A stretch of 64,000 nt of DNA from Alphaproteobacteria bacterium (GTDB lineage Bacteria; Myxococcota_A; UBA796; CAJQPC01). Below the pieces are notes generated by a model, which did no database searches, was not told the DNA's origin, and saw only the letters and a program-made list of their open reading frames with translations. The translations under genes and the position numbers were made by a program. The stretch lies in the NCBI GenBank assembly GCA_020632795.1, contig JACKEV010000013.1:186001-250000 (forward strand), given 5' to 3'. Below are positions 29,300 to 37,941 of this stretch, in pieces. How positions within the stretch are numbered: the first letter of the stretch is position 1; each line of letters begins with the position of its first letter.

Positions 29300-29836
29300 C
29301 TATCGGCCTGCGATGACGTCGAGGGGGTCGGGATCGACGTCCGGGGCGGGCGCGCGGCGGGTCAGGGCCCCGCGCGGCGTGGGCGCGGTGGTGGGGACGG
29401 CGTCGAGGCGCCGCTCGCCGGGGGCGGGCGCGCGGAGGTCGTGGTCCGCGACCCAGGCCGCGTCGCGCTCGGCGAAGGCGATCTGGTCGGAGCGGCGCTT
29501 GACCTGGACGGTCACCGTCTCGCCCCGGGCGACGGCGACGCGGCCCTCGTACCGCACCTTGGGCGTGTCGGGGATTCCGTCGTCCAGCAGGATGAACGCG
29601 CCGTCCACCCAGGTGCCCTCGACGGTCTGGTCGTCCCAGCGGTAGCCGACGGCGATGACGTGCTCGCCCGGGGGGACGTCGACGCAGAAGAGCCGCCGCG
29701 GGTGCAGGTCGCCGACCCGGTGGTCGTTGACCTCCAGCTCCATCACGTCGCCGCCGAGGGTCTGGGCGACGCACAGGCGCGTGGCCGGGTCGCCGTGGGC
29801 GAGGGGGGCGGTGAGGAGGAGGGCGGCGAGCAGCAT
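29300..29836 (-). CDS. Secreted single-module protein, YADE family member 2
   Basis: 178 residues with a signal peptide (LLAALLLTAPLAHG). It matches only the second module of its two neighbours: RLCVAQTLGGDVMELEV and RRLFCVDVPPGEHVIAVGY align well with both. The shared AFAERDAAWV segment near residue 120 also appears in member 1 (ALAERDAAWV) and member 3 (AFARRDTAWL). The C-terminus ends DPDPLDVIAGR and so lacks the YADE ending. The Cys residues are conserved across all three proteins. Function unknown. Confidence 0.7.
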   Translation of the reverse strand: MLLAALLLTAPLAHGDPATRLCVAQTLGGDVMELEVNDHRVGDLHPRRLFCVDVPPGEHVIAVGYRWDDQTVEGTWVDGAFILLDDGIPDTPKVRYEGRVAVARGETVTVQVKRRSDQIAFAERDAAWVADHDLRAPAPGERRLDAVPTTAPTPRGALTRRAPAPDVDPDPLDVIAGR

Positions 29837-29856
29837 GGGGGCTCCGTCGACGGCGT

Positions 29857-30693
29857 CTATTCGTCGGCGTAGGGGTCGAAGAGGTCGGGATCGATGGCGG
29901 GGTCGGGCGCCGGGACGGTGACGCGGACGGCGGAGAGGCGCCGCTCGCTGTCGGGGGGCTCGGTGAGATCCTGGGCGTCGAGCCAGGCGGTGTCGCGCCT
30001 GGCGAACGCGAAGCCGCGCGGGCCGTCCTCGGCCTGGACGATCATGGCCTCGCCCGGCTTGACGAGGACGCCGAAGTTGGCGGCTCGGCGGCTCGCCTGG
30101 AGGGGACCGTCGGCGTCCGTCCCCGCGATGTCCTGGGCCAGGGAGAGGACGTGTTCGCCGGGGAGGACGTCGACGCAGAAGAGGCGGCTCGGGTAGAGGT
30201 CGCCGACGGGCAGGTAGTCGACCTCCAACGCCAGCGCGCCTGCGCCGGTGGTGCGGGCGGCGCAGAGCCGGGTGGGCGTGAGGTCGGCGGTCGGGGCGGA
30301 GCGGGGGGCGTCGTGGCAGACCGCCGGTGGCTCGGGCGGAGGGCCCGTGGTGGTCAGGGTGAGCGCGCCGCAGATCTGCTGGATGTTCAGGGACACCATC
30401 TCCGCTTGGGCGAAGGTGATGCTTCGAGTCTGCGCCTGGCCGCTGAGGCCCTGCGCGGGGTCGGGGAGCACCCGCACGCGGAGCTGGTGTGTCCCCGGCG
30501 TCACCGTGAGGGCGAGGTTGTCGCCGGGCCGCAGGTAGTGGCGCTCCTGGCCGTCGATCTCCAGCGCGACGGGGGCCTCGAAGGCGGCGTCGCGGCGGTA
30601 GGTCGTCCAGAGGAGGACCTCACCCTCCAGGCCAGCCGCGCTGGGGTCCTGGGCGAGGGCCGGAGCGGCGAGGAGGAGGGCGGTACGCAGCAT
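29857..30693 (-). CDS. Secreted two-module protein, YADE family member 3
   Basis: 278 residues with a signal peptide (LLLAAPALAQ). The first module carries LALTVTPGTHQLRVRV and ICGALTLTTTG (compare PCGALTLTGG in member 1). The second carries RLCAARTTGAGALALEV and SRLFCVDVLPGEHVLSL. The C-terminus is DPDLFDPYADE. It is the first gene of the tandem array and probably the ancestor of, or a sibling to, the other two; gaps are 20 and 42 bp, so the array may be one transcript. It ends ~90 bp from the tRNA gene. No function can be assigned. Confidence 0.7.
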   Translation of the reverse strand: MLRTALLLAAPALAQDPSAAGLEGEVLLWTTYRRDAAFEAPVALEIDGQERHYLRPGDNLALTVTPGTHQLRVRVLPDPAQGLSGQAQTRSITFAQAEMVSLNIQQICGALTLTTTGPPPEPPAVCHDAPRSAPTADLTPTRLCAARTTGAGALALEVDYLPVGDLYPSRLFCVDVLPGEHVLSLAQDIAGTDADGPLQASRRAANFGVLVKPGEAMIVQAEDGPRGFAFARRDTAWLDAQDLTEPPDSERRLSAVRVTVPAPDPAIDPDLFDPYADE

Positions 30694-30786
30694 TCAGGTC
30701 TCCAGTCGGGCCTTCAGGGCACTGGAGGGCTGGTCCCCGGAGCGGGGCGTTGACGGGGGGAGGCTGCGCCGATAGGGGAGGAGCGT

Positions 30787-30863
30787 GCCCCCATAGCTCA
30801 GTAGGATAGAGCACAAGATTCCTAATCTTGGGGCCGCAGGTTCGAATCCTGCTGGGGGTACCA
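30787..30863 (+). tRNA. tRNA-Arg (anticodon CCT)
   Basis: A complete cloverleaf can be drawn. The acceptor stem GCCCCCA pairs with TGGGGGT (with a G-T first pair), the D stem is GCTC/GAGC, the anticodon stem CAAGA/TCTTG with loop TTCCTAA gives anticodon CCT, and the T arm is GCAGG-TTCGAAT-CCTGC. CCA is encoded. It reads the AGG codon. The gene borders the accessory stretch that contains the IS element. Confidence 0.95.
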
Positions 30864-31190
30864 CTACAACGAACAAGCCAGATTGAAAGGGGGGTTATCA
30901 AGTATGGCTCGACGGGGTGGGATCATGTTGGGAACATCGGCTTGTCGACTTGCTCCCAGAGGATCCGTGTGGAGTGGTTGTTCCTGCGTCCAGATGAGCG
31001 CGTCGGCGGTGGTGTGCAAGGTGGCATTGCCCTCACTCAGCCGTCTGTGTGGCGAGGAGGCTCCAGATTTCCCTATGCCGCCACCGCGCCTGTCCACCGC
31101 CCGGCCTCAACACCGTCGGGAAGGAGCCCTCTGGTTCGCCTACGCGGCAACCACACCTCAAACGGATATGGTTCCCCCAAGAGGTGACCC
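30864..31190. other. Non-coding stretch downstream of the tRNA
   Basis: About 330 bp with lower GC than the surroundings. No reading frame has protein character, and no repeat of the tRNA 3' end, terminator or IS end was recognised by eye. AGAGGTG near 31180 is the ribosome binding site of the next small gene. Confidence 0.5.
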
Positions 31191-31457
31191 TTGCCACGAC
31201 CTGCCCTCCGGACCGACACCCACCCCGCCGCCGAGCACGTGCTTGTGGAGGGCTATCGCCGCATGTCGAGCGCCGACAAGGCGAAGCGGCTCGTCGAGTT
31301 GACCCATGGCGCTCAGGAGATGGCCCTCTCCCGACTGCGCGCGCAGTATCCCGACGACACCGCGCGTCAGCGCCAACTCCGGCTCGCCGCGCTCTGGATC
31401 GACGACGACACCATGCGCCGGGCCTTCGGGTGGGACCCGGAGGTCGAGGGCCGCTGA
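31191..31457 (+). CDS. Small conserved-looking hypothetical protein
   Basis: 88 residues if the TTG at 31191 (preceded by AGAGGTG) is used; an internal ATG at 31264 would give 64 residues. The pattern EGYRRMSSADKAKRLVEL, a helical middle and LRLAALWIDDDTMRRAFGWDP resembles a type of short helical protein I recall from Planctomycetes and Myxococcota, sometimes next to toxin-like nucleotidyltransferases, but no partner is present here because the IS element follows. An orphan antitoxin-like role is possible but unproven. Confidence 0.55.
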   Translation: MPRPALRTDTHPAAEHVLVEGYRRMSSADKAKRLVELTHGAQEMALSRLRAQYPDDTARQRQLRLAALWIDDDTMRRAFGWDPEVEGR

Positions 31458-31562
31458 GGGGTGCCGGTCTCTGAACCCATCGCCGTTACGCTCTGGAACG
31501 GGACGGCTTTGGGCGGTCAGGTGCCCAGGTGGAATGCCTTGGCCGCGTTGCTCAGCCAGCCG

Positions 31563-33460
31563 ATCCCGGGGTTCTCAACCCACCGTCGTTGATTTCCAAG
31601 GATTAAACTTGACAAGAGTCTAACAACCGTCAAGGAGCGCATCGTCCCCGACCGTGTGATCAGCGTCGGATGCACCTCGACACCCTCCGCACCCGCTCGC
31701 TGCCCGCCGGCCACCTACCGGTCATCCGGGGCATCATCGATCAACTCGGCATCGTCGACATCATCGACGACCGACTACCGAAGCACCCGCTGGCCAAGGT
31801 GTCCGACGCGGAGTGCGTCGTGGCGATGCTGCTCAACATCCTGTCCGGCCGGGTGGCGCTGTGGCGGATGGACAGGTGGCTGGACAAGTTGGACGTGGAG
31901 TTGATGCTGGGCGAAGGCGTGGAGGCGGGCTTCTTCCATGACACCCGACTCGGCCAGGCTCTGGATCGCCTCGACGAGATCGGGACGGACCGCATCCTGG
32001 GCGACGTCGTCACCCGCTACCTCACCCGTCGGGTGCGAAACACCGAGTGGTCGCTGCACCTCGACACGACGACGGTGTCCGTCTACGGTGAGTACGATGC
32101 AGACGAAGAGTTGGCGTTGACCCACGGATTCTCGAAGGACAAACGCCCCGACCTCAAGCAACTGGTGTTCGGTCTGTCAGTGCATGGCTCGGCCGGCATC
32201 CCGCTGACGATGTCGGTCAGCAGTGGGAACACCTCGGATCAGATCTCCAACCGGGACCACCTCGCGCGGCTGGCGAAGCTGCTTCCCGACGAGGACGAGA
32301 TCACCGTGGTCGCGGACTGCAAGCTGGTCGACGCTGACACACTCGGGCAGCTCTCGCGTTCGGGTTTCCATATGGTCAGCCTGGTGCCCAAGACCTTCAG
32401 CCTGCGCGCTGGACTCATCGACCGCGCCTGGGCCGCGGAGGCCGACATCGAGGCCTGGCCGATACTTGCCGAGCGGCCTGGACCCAAGAAGGCCGACCCA
32501 CCACGTCTGTACCGGGGCCGCTCCTTCCACGAGGTGCTGCCTGTGACCTTCGACACCGACGACGAGGGACAGACCGTTCTGTCGCATGAGACATGGCGCT
32601 TCCTCGTCGTACACTCCGACCAGCTCGCCGCGCGGTTCGACAAGTCGCTCCCCGGCAAGCTGGAGCGTGAGGCCGGGACGGTGGCCGAGACACACAAGCG
32701 CCAGCTCTCGAAAGGCTTCGCGTGCGAGGCCGACGCCCTCAAGGCTGCGGAGCGCCTGGTCAAGGGCTTGAAGCTGCACCGTGCCGAGGTCTCCGTGCGC
32801 AGCGAGGAGCGCACCCTCAAGCGCGAGCGACGCGGTCGTCCTCGCAACGGGGAGGCGGCTCCTACCGAGATCGTCTGGTTCGCCGATGTCGCGCTCGAGC
32901 CCGATGGCGCGGTCATCGAAGCGCTCCGGCGGCACGCCTCGTGCTTTGTGCTCATCACCGACTGGATGGAGGACTCCTGGGACGACCAGAAGGTGCTCGC
33001 GGAGTATCGCCACCAGTCGCTCGTCGAGGGACACACCGGGTTCCGCTGGCTCAAGGGGCCTGCCGGCGTCGCCCCGGTCATGCTCAACAACCCTGAACGG
33101 ATACGTGCTCTCGGGCTCGTCATGATCCTCGGACTGATGGTCCGCAATCACCTCCAGTTCACCCTCCGCGCGCGAATGCTGGAGCGGGGCGAGGGCATCA
33201 TGCACCCCTTCCGCAAGAAGGAGGACCTCAAGCTCACCACCGAGATGGCCCTGGAGTGGTTCGGGGGCATCCACGTCGTCTTTGTCTCCATCGACCAACA
33301 ACCTTGGCGCCGCACCGCGCCGGAGCTGTGTGAGGAGGCGCTCGACATCCTCAAGCTGCTCGATCTCAAGCCGATGATCTACGCACGGCCGCCGCCGAGA
33401 CGCTGAAAGGGGACGGGGCCGCTCGAATATTCGAGGGAGGTGCCTGTCAGACCCCGGGAT
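31563..33460. mobile_element. IS1634-like insertion sequence
   Basis: The ends ATCCCGGGGT (31563-31572) and ACCCCGGGAT (33451-33460) form a perfect 10-bp inverted repeat around the transposase gene, giving a 1,898-bp element of the right size for the IS1634 group. A 14-bp palindrome CTCGAATATTCGAG (33422-33435) lies just behind the transposase stop. No clear target-site duplication was found next to these ends, so the exact boundaries are tentative. Confidence 0.7.
31670..33406 (+). CDS. IS1634-family DDE transposase, intact
   Basis: 578 residues. The N-terminal DUF4277-like part contains VIRGIIDQLGIVDIIDDRLP and AMLLNILSGRVALWRMDRWL. The DDE triad is visible as LHLDTTTVSVYGEY (first Asp), VVADCKLVD (second Asp) and HQSLVEGHTGFRWLKG (Glu), the last matching the IS1634 pattern of a Glu followed by a Phe-rich strand and Lys. 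The frame is uninterrupted and the length is normal, so the element may still be active. The ATG at 31670 lacks a good ribosome binding site, as is common in IS elements. Confidence 0.93.
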   Translation: MHLDTLRTRSLPAGHLPVIRGIIDQLGIVDIIDDRLPKHPLAKVSDAECVVAMLLNILSGRVALWRMDRWLDKLDVELMLGEGVEAGFFHDTRLGQALDRLDEIGTDRILGDVVTRYLTRRVRNTEWSLHLDTTTVSVYGEYDADEELALTHGFSKDKRPDLKQLVFGLSVHGSAGIPLTMSVSSGNTSDQISNRDHLARLAKLLPDEDEITVVADCKLVDADTLGQLSRSGFHMVSLVPKTFSLRAGLIDRAWAAEADIEAWPILAERPGPKKADPPRLYRGRSFHEVLPVTFDTDDEGQTVLSHETWRFLVVHSDQLAARFDKSLPGKLEREAGTVAETHKRQLSKGFACEADALKAAERLVKGLKLHRAEVSVRSEERTLKRERRGRPRNGEAAPTEIVWFADVALEPDGAVIEALRRHASCFVLITDWMEDSWDDQKVLAEYRHQSLVEGHTGFRWLKGPAGVAPVMLNNPERIRALGLVMILGLMVRNHLQFTLRARMLERGEGIMHPFRKKEDLKLTTEMALEWFGGIHVVFVSIDQQPWRRTAPELCEEALDILKLLDLKPMIYARPPPRR

Positions 33461-33645
33461 TCACAGCTCAGCAGCCCACCTTCGGTCTCCGCGTGTGCCC
33501 TCGACCCGTCTGAGTGGGGAGTGTGATCTGCGTAGGAGGGTGGGTCTACTTGCCCCGCTGTGCGGATCTGCTTGGCCATCCCTTGACAACGTGGACTCAA
33601 CGCGGAGGTCGTGTGGTCGGCTGCCGCGAAGATGGCCTCGGCCGC

Positions 33646-34299
33646 CTAACGGGGGCTCACCTTGGCATGCGGCTGCGGCGCGAGCCAGTACCTGACAAGG
33701 TGGCGCGTTCGGTTACCGCCGATGCGAGTCCGGCCATGCAGCATGCGATGGTTGTTCACAACCAGCAGGTCGCCGGGTCGCAAGCGCACCCGATGGACAG
33801 GGACGACCTCGAGGGCGTTGGAGAACATGTCGAACGCGGCACGGGCGGCGCCTGCCAACGTCTCGTCGGCCAGCCAGTAGGAGTAGTAGAGCCGCTCGCC
33901 ACCGTCGGGAGAAGTCGTGAGCATCGGATGCTCGTCCACATCGCCCTCGAAGATGTTGTGCTCGACGAGCCTGATCCCTCGCAGGGCCTCCCGATGGTGG
34001 GCCGGTAGCGCCGCGACCAGGGCCAGGCCATCGACGACCAGGCTGTCCCCACCCCACTCTGCTTGCTCCAAACATCGCCACAGGACGAAGTGGGCAGCGT
34101 GGTGGTCGGTGTGCGGGGAGAGGCTATGCTGAGAGGACACCAGTGCGGGGCCCGTAGCGTCGGAGCGGACCTGCTCAATGTGGATGACATGGCCGAGGCG
34201 GTCCTGGAGAGCCAAGGCCTGTTTGTCGCTTGGCCCCCCCATCTGGCAGTATCCCTTCTTGGCAAGCTGCCGGAGCGCAGTTTCTACCGCGTCGATCAC
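33646..34299 (-). CDS. TauD/TfdA-like Fe(II)/2-oxoglutarate dioxygenase
   Basis: 217 residues from the GTG at 34299, whose bases overlap the upstream TGA (GTGA); an alternative GTG at 34344 would add 15 residues inside the neighbouring gene. The iron-binding facial triad is visible: H-x-D in SPHTDHHAAH and the distal His in NNHRMLHGRT, followed by the 2-oxoglutarate-binding Arg in RHLVRYWL. Length is shorter than typical TauD (~280), with the N-terminal part reduced. Family members hydroxylate small molecules or side chains. The overlap with the Cys-tailed GRDP-like gene suggests that the two act together, possibly with the Cys protein as substrate; that is inference. Confidence 0.85.
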   Translation of the reverse strand: MIDAVETALRQLAKKGYCQMGGPSDKQALALQDRLGHVIHIEQVRSDATGPALVSSQHSLSPHTDHHAAHFVLWRCLEQAEWGGDSLVVDGLALVAALPAHHREALRGIRLVEHNIFEGDVDEHPMLTTSPDGGERLYYSYWLADETLAGAARAAFDMFSNALEVVPVHRVRLRPGDLLVVNNHRMLHGRTRIGGNRTRHLVRYWLAPQPHAKVSPR

Positions 34300-34751
34300 T
34301 TGGCCTGCGTGACCTCGACGTTGCTCTTGCAGGCGTGCCAGCACCGCCCTTGGCAGTCATGCCAGCAGTTCTTCATGTCCTCGTGCTTGGTCTGCTGCAC
34401 GTAAGGCTCGCCGAACTTGGCCTGCCAGCGGGCGGCGGTGTCCTCGAAGGTGGAGAGCAGCTGGGGCAGTTCGCCCTCGCCCTTTCCAAATCCGCCGTCG
34501 TGGTCGAGGATCTCGCCGAAGAGTTGCTGACAGTCCTCGAAATAGGCCCGAGGCGACAACATGTGCAGGTGCCAGACCTCGTCAATATCCCGCGTGGGGG
34601 CGATGGGGCGGTTCGGGTCCTCCGCGACCAACTCCAGAAAGCGGTGGTAGCGGCAGATGGCGCGGGTGAGCTCGTCGTCGCTCCAGGTGCTCGGGTCGCC
34701 ATCGGAGCGACGCGCCGCGTTGTGGAGGTCGACGGAGAGGATGATGGTCAT
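34296..34751 (-). CDS. GRDP-like (DUF1399-type) protein with Cys-rich C-terminal tail
   Basis: 151 residues. The core has IAPTRDIDEVWHLHMLSP followed by YFEDCQQLFGE, the signature of the glycine-rich-domain-containing-protein-like family known from plants and scattered bacteria. The C-terminus is unusual: CWHDCQGRCWHAC, four cysteines spaced C-x3-C-x3-C-x3-C with Trp-His pairs, then a short charged end. ATG at 34751 is preceded by a strong AGGAGG. The tail could bind metal, or serve as a peptide core modified by the co-translated oxygenase; both are hypotheses. It lies between an IS element and a Ski2-like helicase. Confidence 0.75.
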   Translation of the reverse strand: MTIILSVDLHNAARRSDGDPSTWSDDELTRAICRYHRFLELVAEDPNRPIAPTRDIDEVWHLHMLSPRAYFEDCQQLFGEILDHDGGFGKGEGELPQLLSTFEDTAARWQAKFGEPYVQQTKHEDMKNCWHDCQGRCWHACKSNVEVTQAK

Positions 34752-34890
34752 GAGGTGCCTCCTGTGTCAACGTCGAGTTTGCATGACGGGACTGGAGGAA
34801 TGCAAGCATCCAGCGTGGCTTCAGACTTCATGAGCGTCGCCTTCCACAGGCTGGGGCGACGAGGTATTCACCGACGCTCAGCTAGGGCGT

Positions 34891-37800
34891 TCAAAGAGGG
34901 TGAGCATCCCTCCTCAGCTCCCGCCAAACACGTCTGTGATCTATCAATGGGAACTTACAGAGAATCTCGCCCGCAGTCTCGCCGGCAATCCGAAACTCGG
35001 ATACTGCGAGCCAAAGTTCCCCGAGTCCAGTCGCGGTAATGACTCGAGAGCATCGCTTGTCTGCCATGAGCCTTTGTACATCAACCGTAATGGTGGGGCG
35101 CACAAGGAATATCAGCTCAACTCCGTGCGCAGGACCGGCATCGGCGGCCGCCCGAAAGTCCGTGAGTGTTGCTGGTCTACCACTCGGGTTGCAGTCGATG
35201 AGCCGAATCTCCACAGGATGGCCATCCGATCGTTCGCCGGCCATGACGCGAGGATCCCCAAACGACTCTACCCTCCACTTCATCTCGTGTAGCGCGGCAC
35301 GTGCTGAAACAGGAAAGAGGGCGGGCTCGATGCAGAGAGCACGCAGGTTCCCTACCACCTCTGGTCTACGGGTAGCTCGCAGGAGGAGAGACTCTGCCGT
35401 GCGCTGCGCCAACTCCTCCCTTGCCACAGCGGAGCTGCGCTTCACACTACTGGCGGCGGTCTTGGTGACTGCGGCCTGCAAGTCCTTGAGCGGTAGAGTT
35501 GACAATGCATGCCAGTTGTTTCCAACCAAACGGGCGAGGGCCTCCCGCCGCTGGATACCGACCTGGGGTATGCGTCGGGCCCTTACCAGACGGGAGATCC
35601 CGATTGAATCCTCAGAGCCTCCATATTCCAGTTGTTCGACGAGCAACTCCAAATCAAGCAAGTCGGTGGCGTACTTGTGAGGCGCATGCGCATCAGCTAC
35701 GGCGAGCACCGCAGACAACAGCCGCTGTAGACCCCCGCAAGTCCAGGCCCTGGGACCAACCATCGCGCGAATATGCCCGCGCACGGGAACCGGCAGTTCT
35801 TCAGACTCTCCAATTGTGGACAATGCAAACGCCAACCCCAACCGTTGGAGTGCTTCGATGTAGGGGGTAATCGGCACAAAGTACCGGTTAAGATTACCCT
35901 TCAGAATCTCGCTAATCCGGTGATGGGTCTGCGACGAGTACGGAAGTGCATCGGGTGACATCATTACGCAAAGGGCTGCAAGGAGGACTCGACGAGCATG
36001 GTTGCGCCCGTGTGCAGCCTTCTCGTTGGAATATATGCCGAGGGACTCGAAGCTCTGCAGGACCGGGAGGGGCTCGAGGCCGCTTGCCGCGATGGCATGA
36101 CCAGCATGGGTGAGGCTGTACCGCTGAGGTGCCTCTACCGAAAGGAAGATTGACCATCTTGGGTCGCGAAGAACAGTTTCAACCTTCGTTTGCTCATCGA
36201 GAATCAGTGATTCATTATACTGTAGTCCACGCTCGTGCCCCCACAGAGTCAGGGCGGCTGCCCTGGCAAGTTCGAGTCCCGACGACGATGGAAAGGTCGC
36301 CAGGAGTTGGAAGACTCTGTACTCTACGGTCTGCTGCTCAAGACGGGAGACCACGTTGTCAGGAGGGGCATGTATATATTTTTCCAGGATCATGCTGACA
36401 TCCTGGAGATCATTGGCTATGCATACGGCGGTTCCCTCAGCATGGATTCCCTTACGGCCAGCCCGGCCGGCACCATTCTGAAACTCGTTGCAGCTGATTG
36501 GCTGCTCGCCTTGGCTCGTGAACCGACGGAAGTAGGGGTACACCACTGTGCGAATTGGTAGATTGACGCCGGCGACCAGAGTAGGAGTTGCGACGATTAC
36601 GTTTAGTCTCTCCTGGTGAAAGGCGTCTTCAACCAAGGCCCGTTGGTCCGCATTCAAGTCAGCATAGTGTAGGCCGACTCCTTTGGCCATGAGTTCCTGA
36701 AGTAGTCGCGCTTGGCCAGCGCCCGCGTCCAGGGCTTCCATTCTCTCGACTAGGTCGCGATTCCCGGGGGCTTGGCCATCCCTCAGAGCCAGGACTTCGC
36801 TGGCATACTGCTTGGCATAATTCCTTTGCGTGGCCATTACTGCTACTGGGCCTTGGCCTCGCTTCACAATGCTCTCGACAATGGCTCCAACCTGAAGGGT
36901 TCCCGCCTCATTGACCTTGATATCAGGTTGCTCGTCAGGGTGGGTAAAGACCATGCGTTGGTCGTGCGTCCAAATCTCCATGGTTAGTGGCGGATCTCGT
37001 TCCTGGATCTTCACCAGTTTTGCTACGAGCCATTCTGCCAGGCTGCGTGGGTTGCCAAGGGTCGCTGACAACACGAGGAGCTGCAGGGGCAGGGTCTTTC
37101 GTGACTTTTCGTGGAGGATACGTGCGAGGAGAAGCTCTACGACTGGCCCCCTGGACTCCTGCCCCAGTAGCTGCAGTTCGTCGGCGACGATGGCTCGGAT
37201 GTTGCCCGGAAGCTCCCCTGTGGACGTGACATGGGCGTAGAACTTTTCGTATGTTGCAATAACGACCTTTTGCCCTATCCAATCCCCTTCAACCTGGTCT
37301 TCGTCACCAGTGAACATAGCCACTCGGCTGAGGTAACCTGTTCCTGAGAGTTGGTAGCGAGGACCTGAGAATAACTCGTAAAGTTGTCTTGCCAGTGCCT
37401 TGTGGGATACCAAAAACACCACTAGTCCGTCCCGGGACCACCGCATCACTGCCAGTTCGCCAACCAAGGTCTTTCCGGCTGACGTTGGGGCTGAGACCAC
37501 GAGGTCCGCCCCATCTAGTAGCCCGCGCTCGACAGCCTCTTGCTGGACGCGGGTGAGTTCGGTGATTTCGCGCTGATGAAGCAGTCGACGCTCGTTGAGG
37601 CCCAATCCCCAAGCCTCCAAGTCATCGACTGAGTGCGGAGAGGTGGACGGCCTGATCGTCTGTTCGGGGTCCCACTCTGGCGCTGGCCAGTGCCCAGCGA
37701 TTGAATCGTGCCTTTTGGGGAAGCGTCGGACGAGCATGTCTCGGAGATGTGGCAGATAGCCGCGATTCTTGGCCAGTTGGATGCTCTTGTGAACAACATC

Positions 37801-37941
37801 CGAGAGAGCGGAATTATCTGAACCTAGCTCGGCGATGAAAGGCTCCAGGTGAGCGTCATGGGCCAAGTTCCTCCGCAGCTCGGCAGCATCAATGTACAGC
37901 TCAAGCATCAGTTCATAGATTCCCGCCTGCAGGTTCCGCAT
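34891..37941 (-). CDS. Ski2/Hel308-like SF2 helicase
   Basis: 1,016 residues. Helicase motifs: Walker A APTSAGKT (151-158), VADELQ (DELQ at 254-257 instead of DExH), SAT (292-294), ATPTLVAGVNLP, and QNGAGRAGR (488-496). The rest has the winged-helix and ratchet-like helical character of Ski2-like enzymes, with an unassigned ~200-residue C-terminal domain. Codon use is clearly less GC-rich than neighbouring genes (AT third positions are frequent), pointing to horizontal acquisition. Related helicases occur in defence modules such as Hachiman (HamB), but no HamA-type nuclease is adjacent. It starts at ATG 37941 and is followed by 473 bp without a gene on its upstream side. Confidence 0.85.
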   Translation of the reverse strand: MRNLQAGIYELMLELYIDAAELRRNLAHDAHLEPFIAELGSDNSALSDVVHKSIQLAKNRGYLPHLRDMLVRRFPKRHDSIAGHWPAPEWDPEQTIRPSTSPHSVDDLEAWGLGLNERRLLHQREITELTRVQQEAVERGLLDGADLVVSAPTSAGKTLVGELAVMRWSRDGLVVFLVSHKALARQLYELFSGPRYQLSGTGYLSRVAMFTGDEDQVEGDWIGQKVVIATYEKFYAHVTSTGELPGNIRAIVADELQLLGQESRGPVVELLLARILHEKSRKTLPLQLLVLSATLGNPRSLAEWLVAKLVKIQERDPPLTMEIWTHDQRMVFTHPDEQPDIKVNEAGTLQVGAIVESIVKRGQGPVAVMATQRNYAKQYASEVLALRDGQAPGNRDLVERMEALDAGAGQARLLQELMAKGVGLHYADLNADQRALVEDAFHQERLNVIVATPTLVAGVNLPIRTVVYPYFRRFTSQGEQPISCNEFQNGAGRAGRKGIHAEGTAVCIANDLQDVSMILEKYIHAPPDNVVSRLEQQTVEYRVFQLLATFPSSSGLELARAAALTLWGHERGLQYNESLILDEQTKVETVLRDPRWSIFLSVEAPQRYSLTHAGHAIAASGLEPLPVLQSFESLGIYSNEKAAHGRNHARRVLLAALCVMMSPDALPYSSQTHHRISEILKGNLNRYFVPITPYIEALQRLGLAFALSTIGESEELPVPVRGHIRAMVGPRAWTCGGLQRLLSAVLAVADAHAPHKYATDLLDLELLVEQLEYGGSEDSIGISRLVRARRIPQVGIQRREALARLVGNNWHALSTLPLKDLQAAVTKTAASSVKRSSAVAREELAQRTAESLLLRATRRPEVVGNLRALCIEPALFPVSARAALHEMKWRVESFGDPRVMAGERSDGHPVEIRLIDCNPSGRPATLTDFRAAADAGPAHGVELIFLVRPTITVDVQRLMADKRCSRVITATGLGELWLAVSEFRIAGETAGEILCKFPLIDHRRVWRELRRDAHPL

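Noticed and set aside
31550..33475. Target-site duplication of the IS element
   Set aside because: Bases flanking the 10-bp inverted repeat do not match on the two sides.
34891..37941. Hachiman (HamAB) system
   Set aside because: The helicase is of a comparable type, but no HamA/DUF1837-like gene lies on either side; the upstream 473 bp are non-coding.
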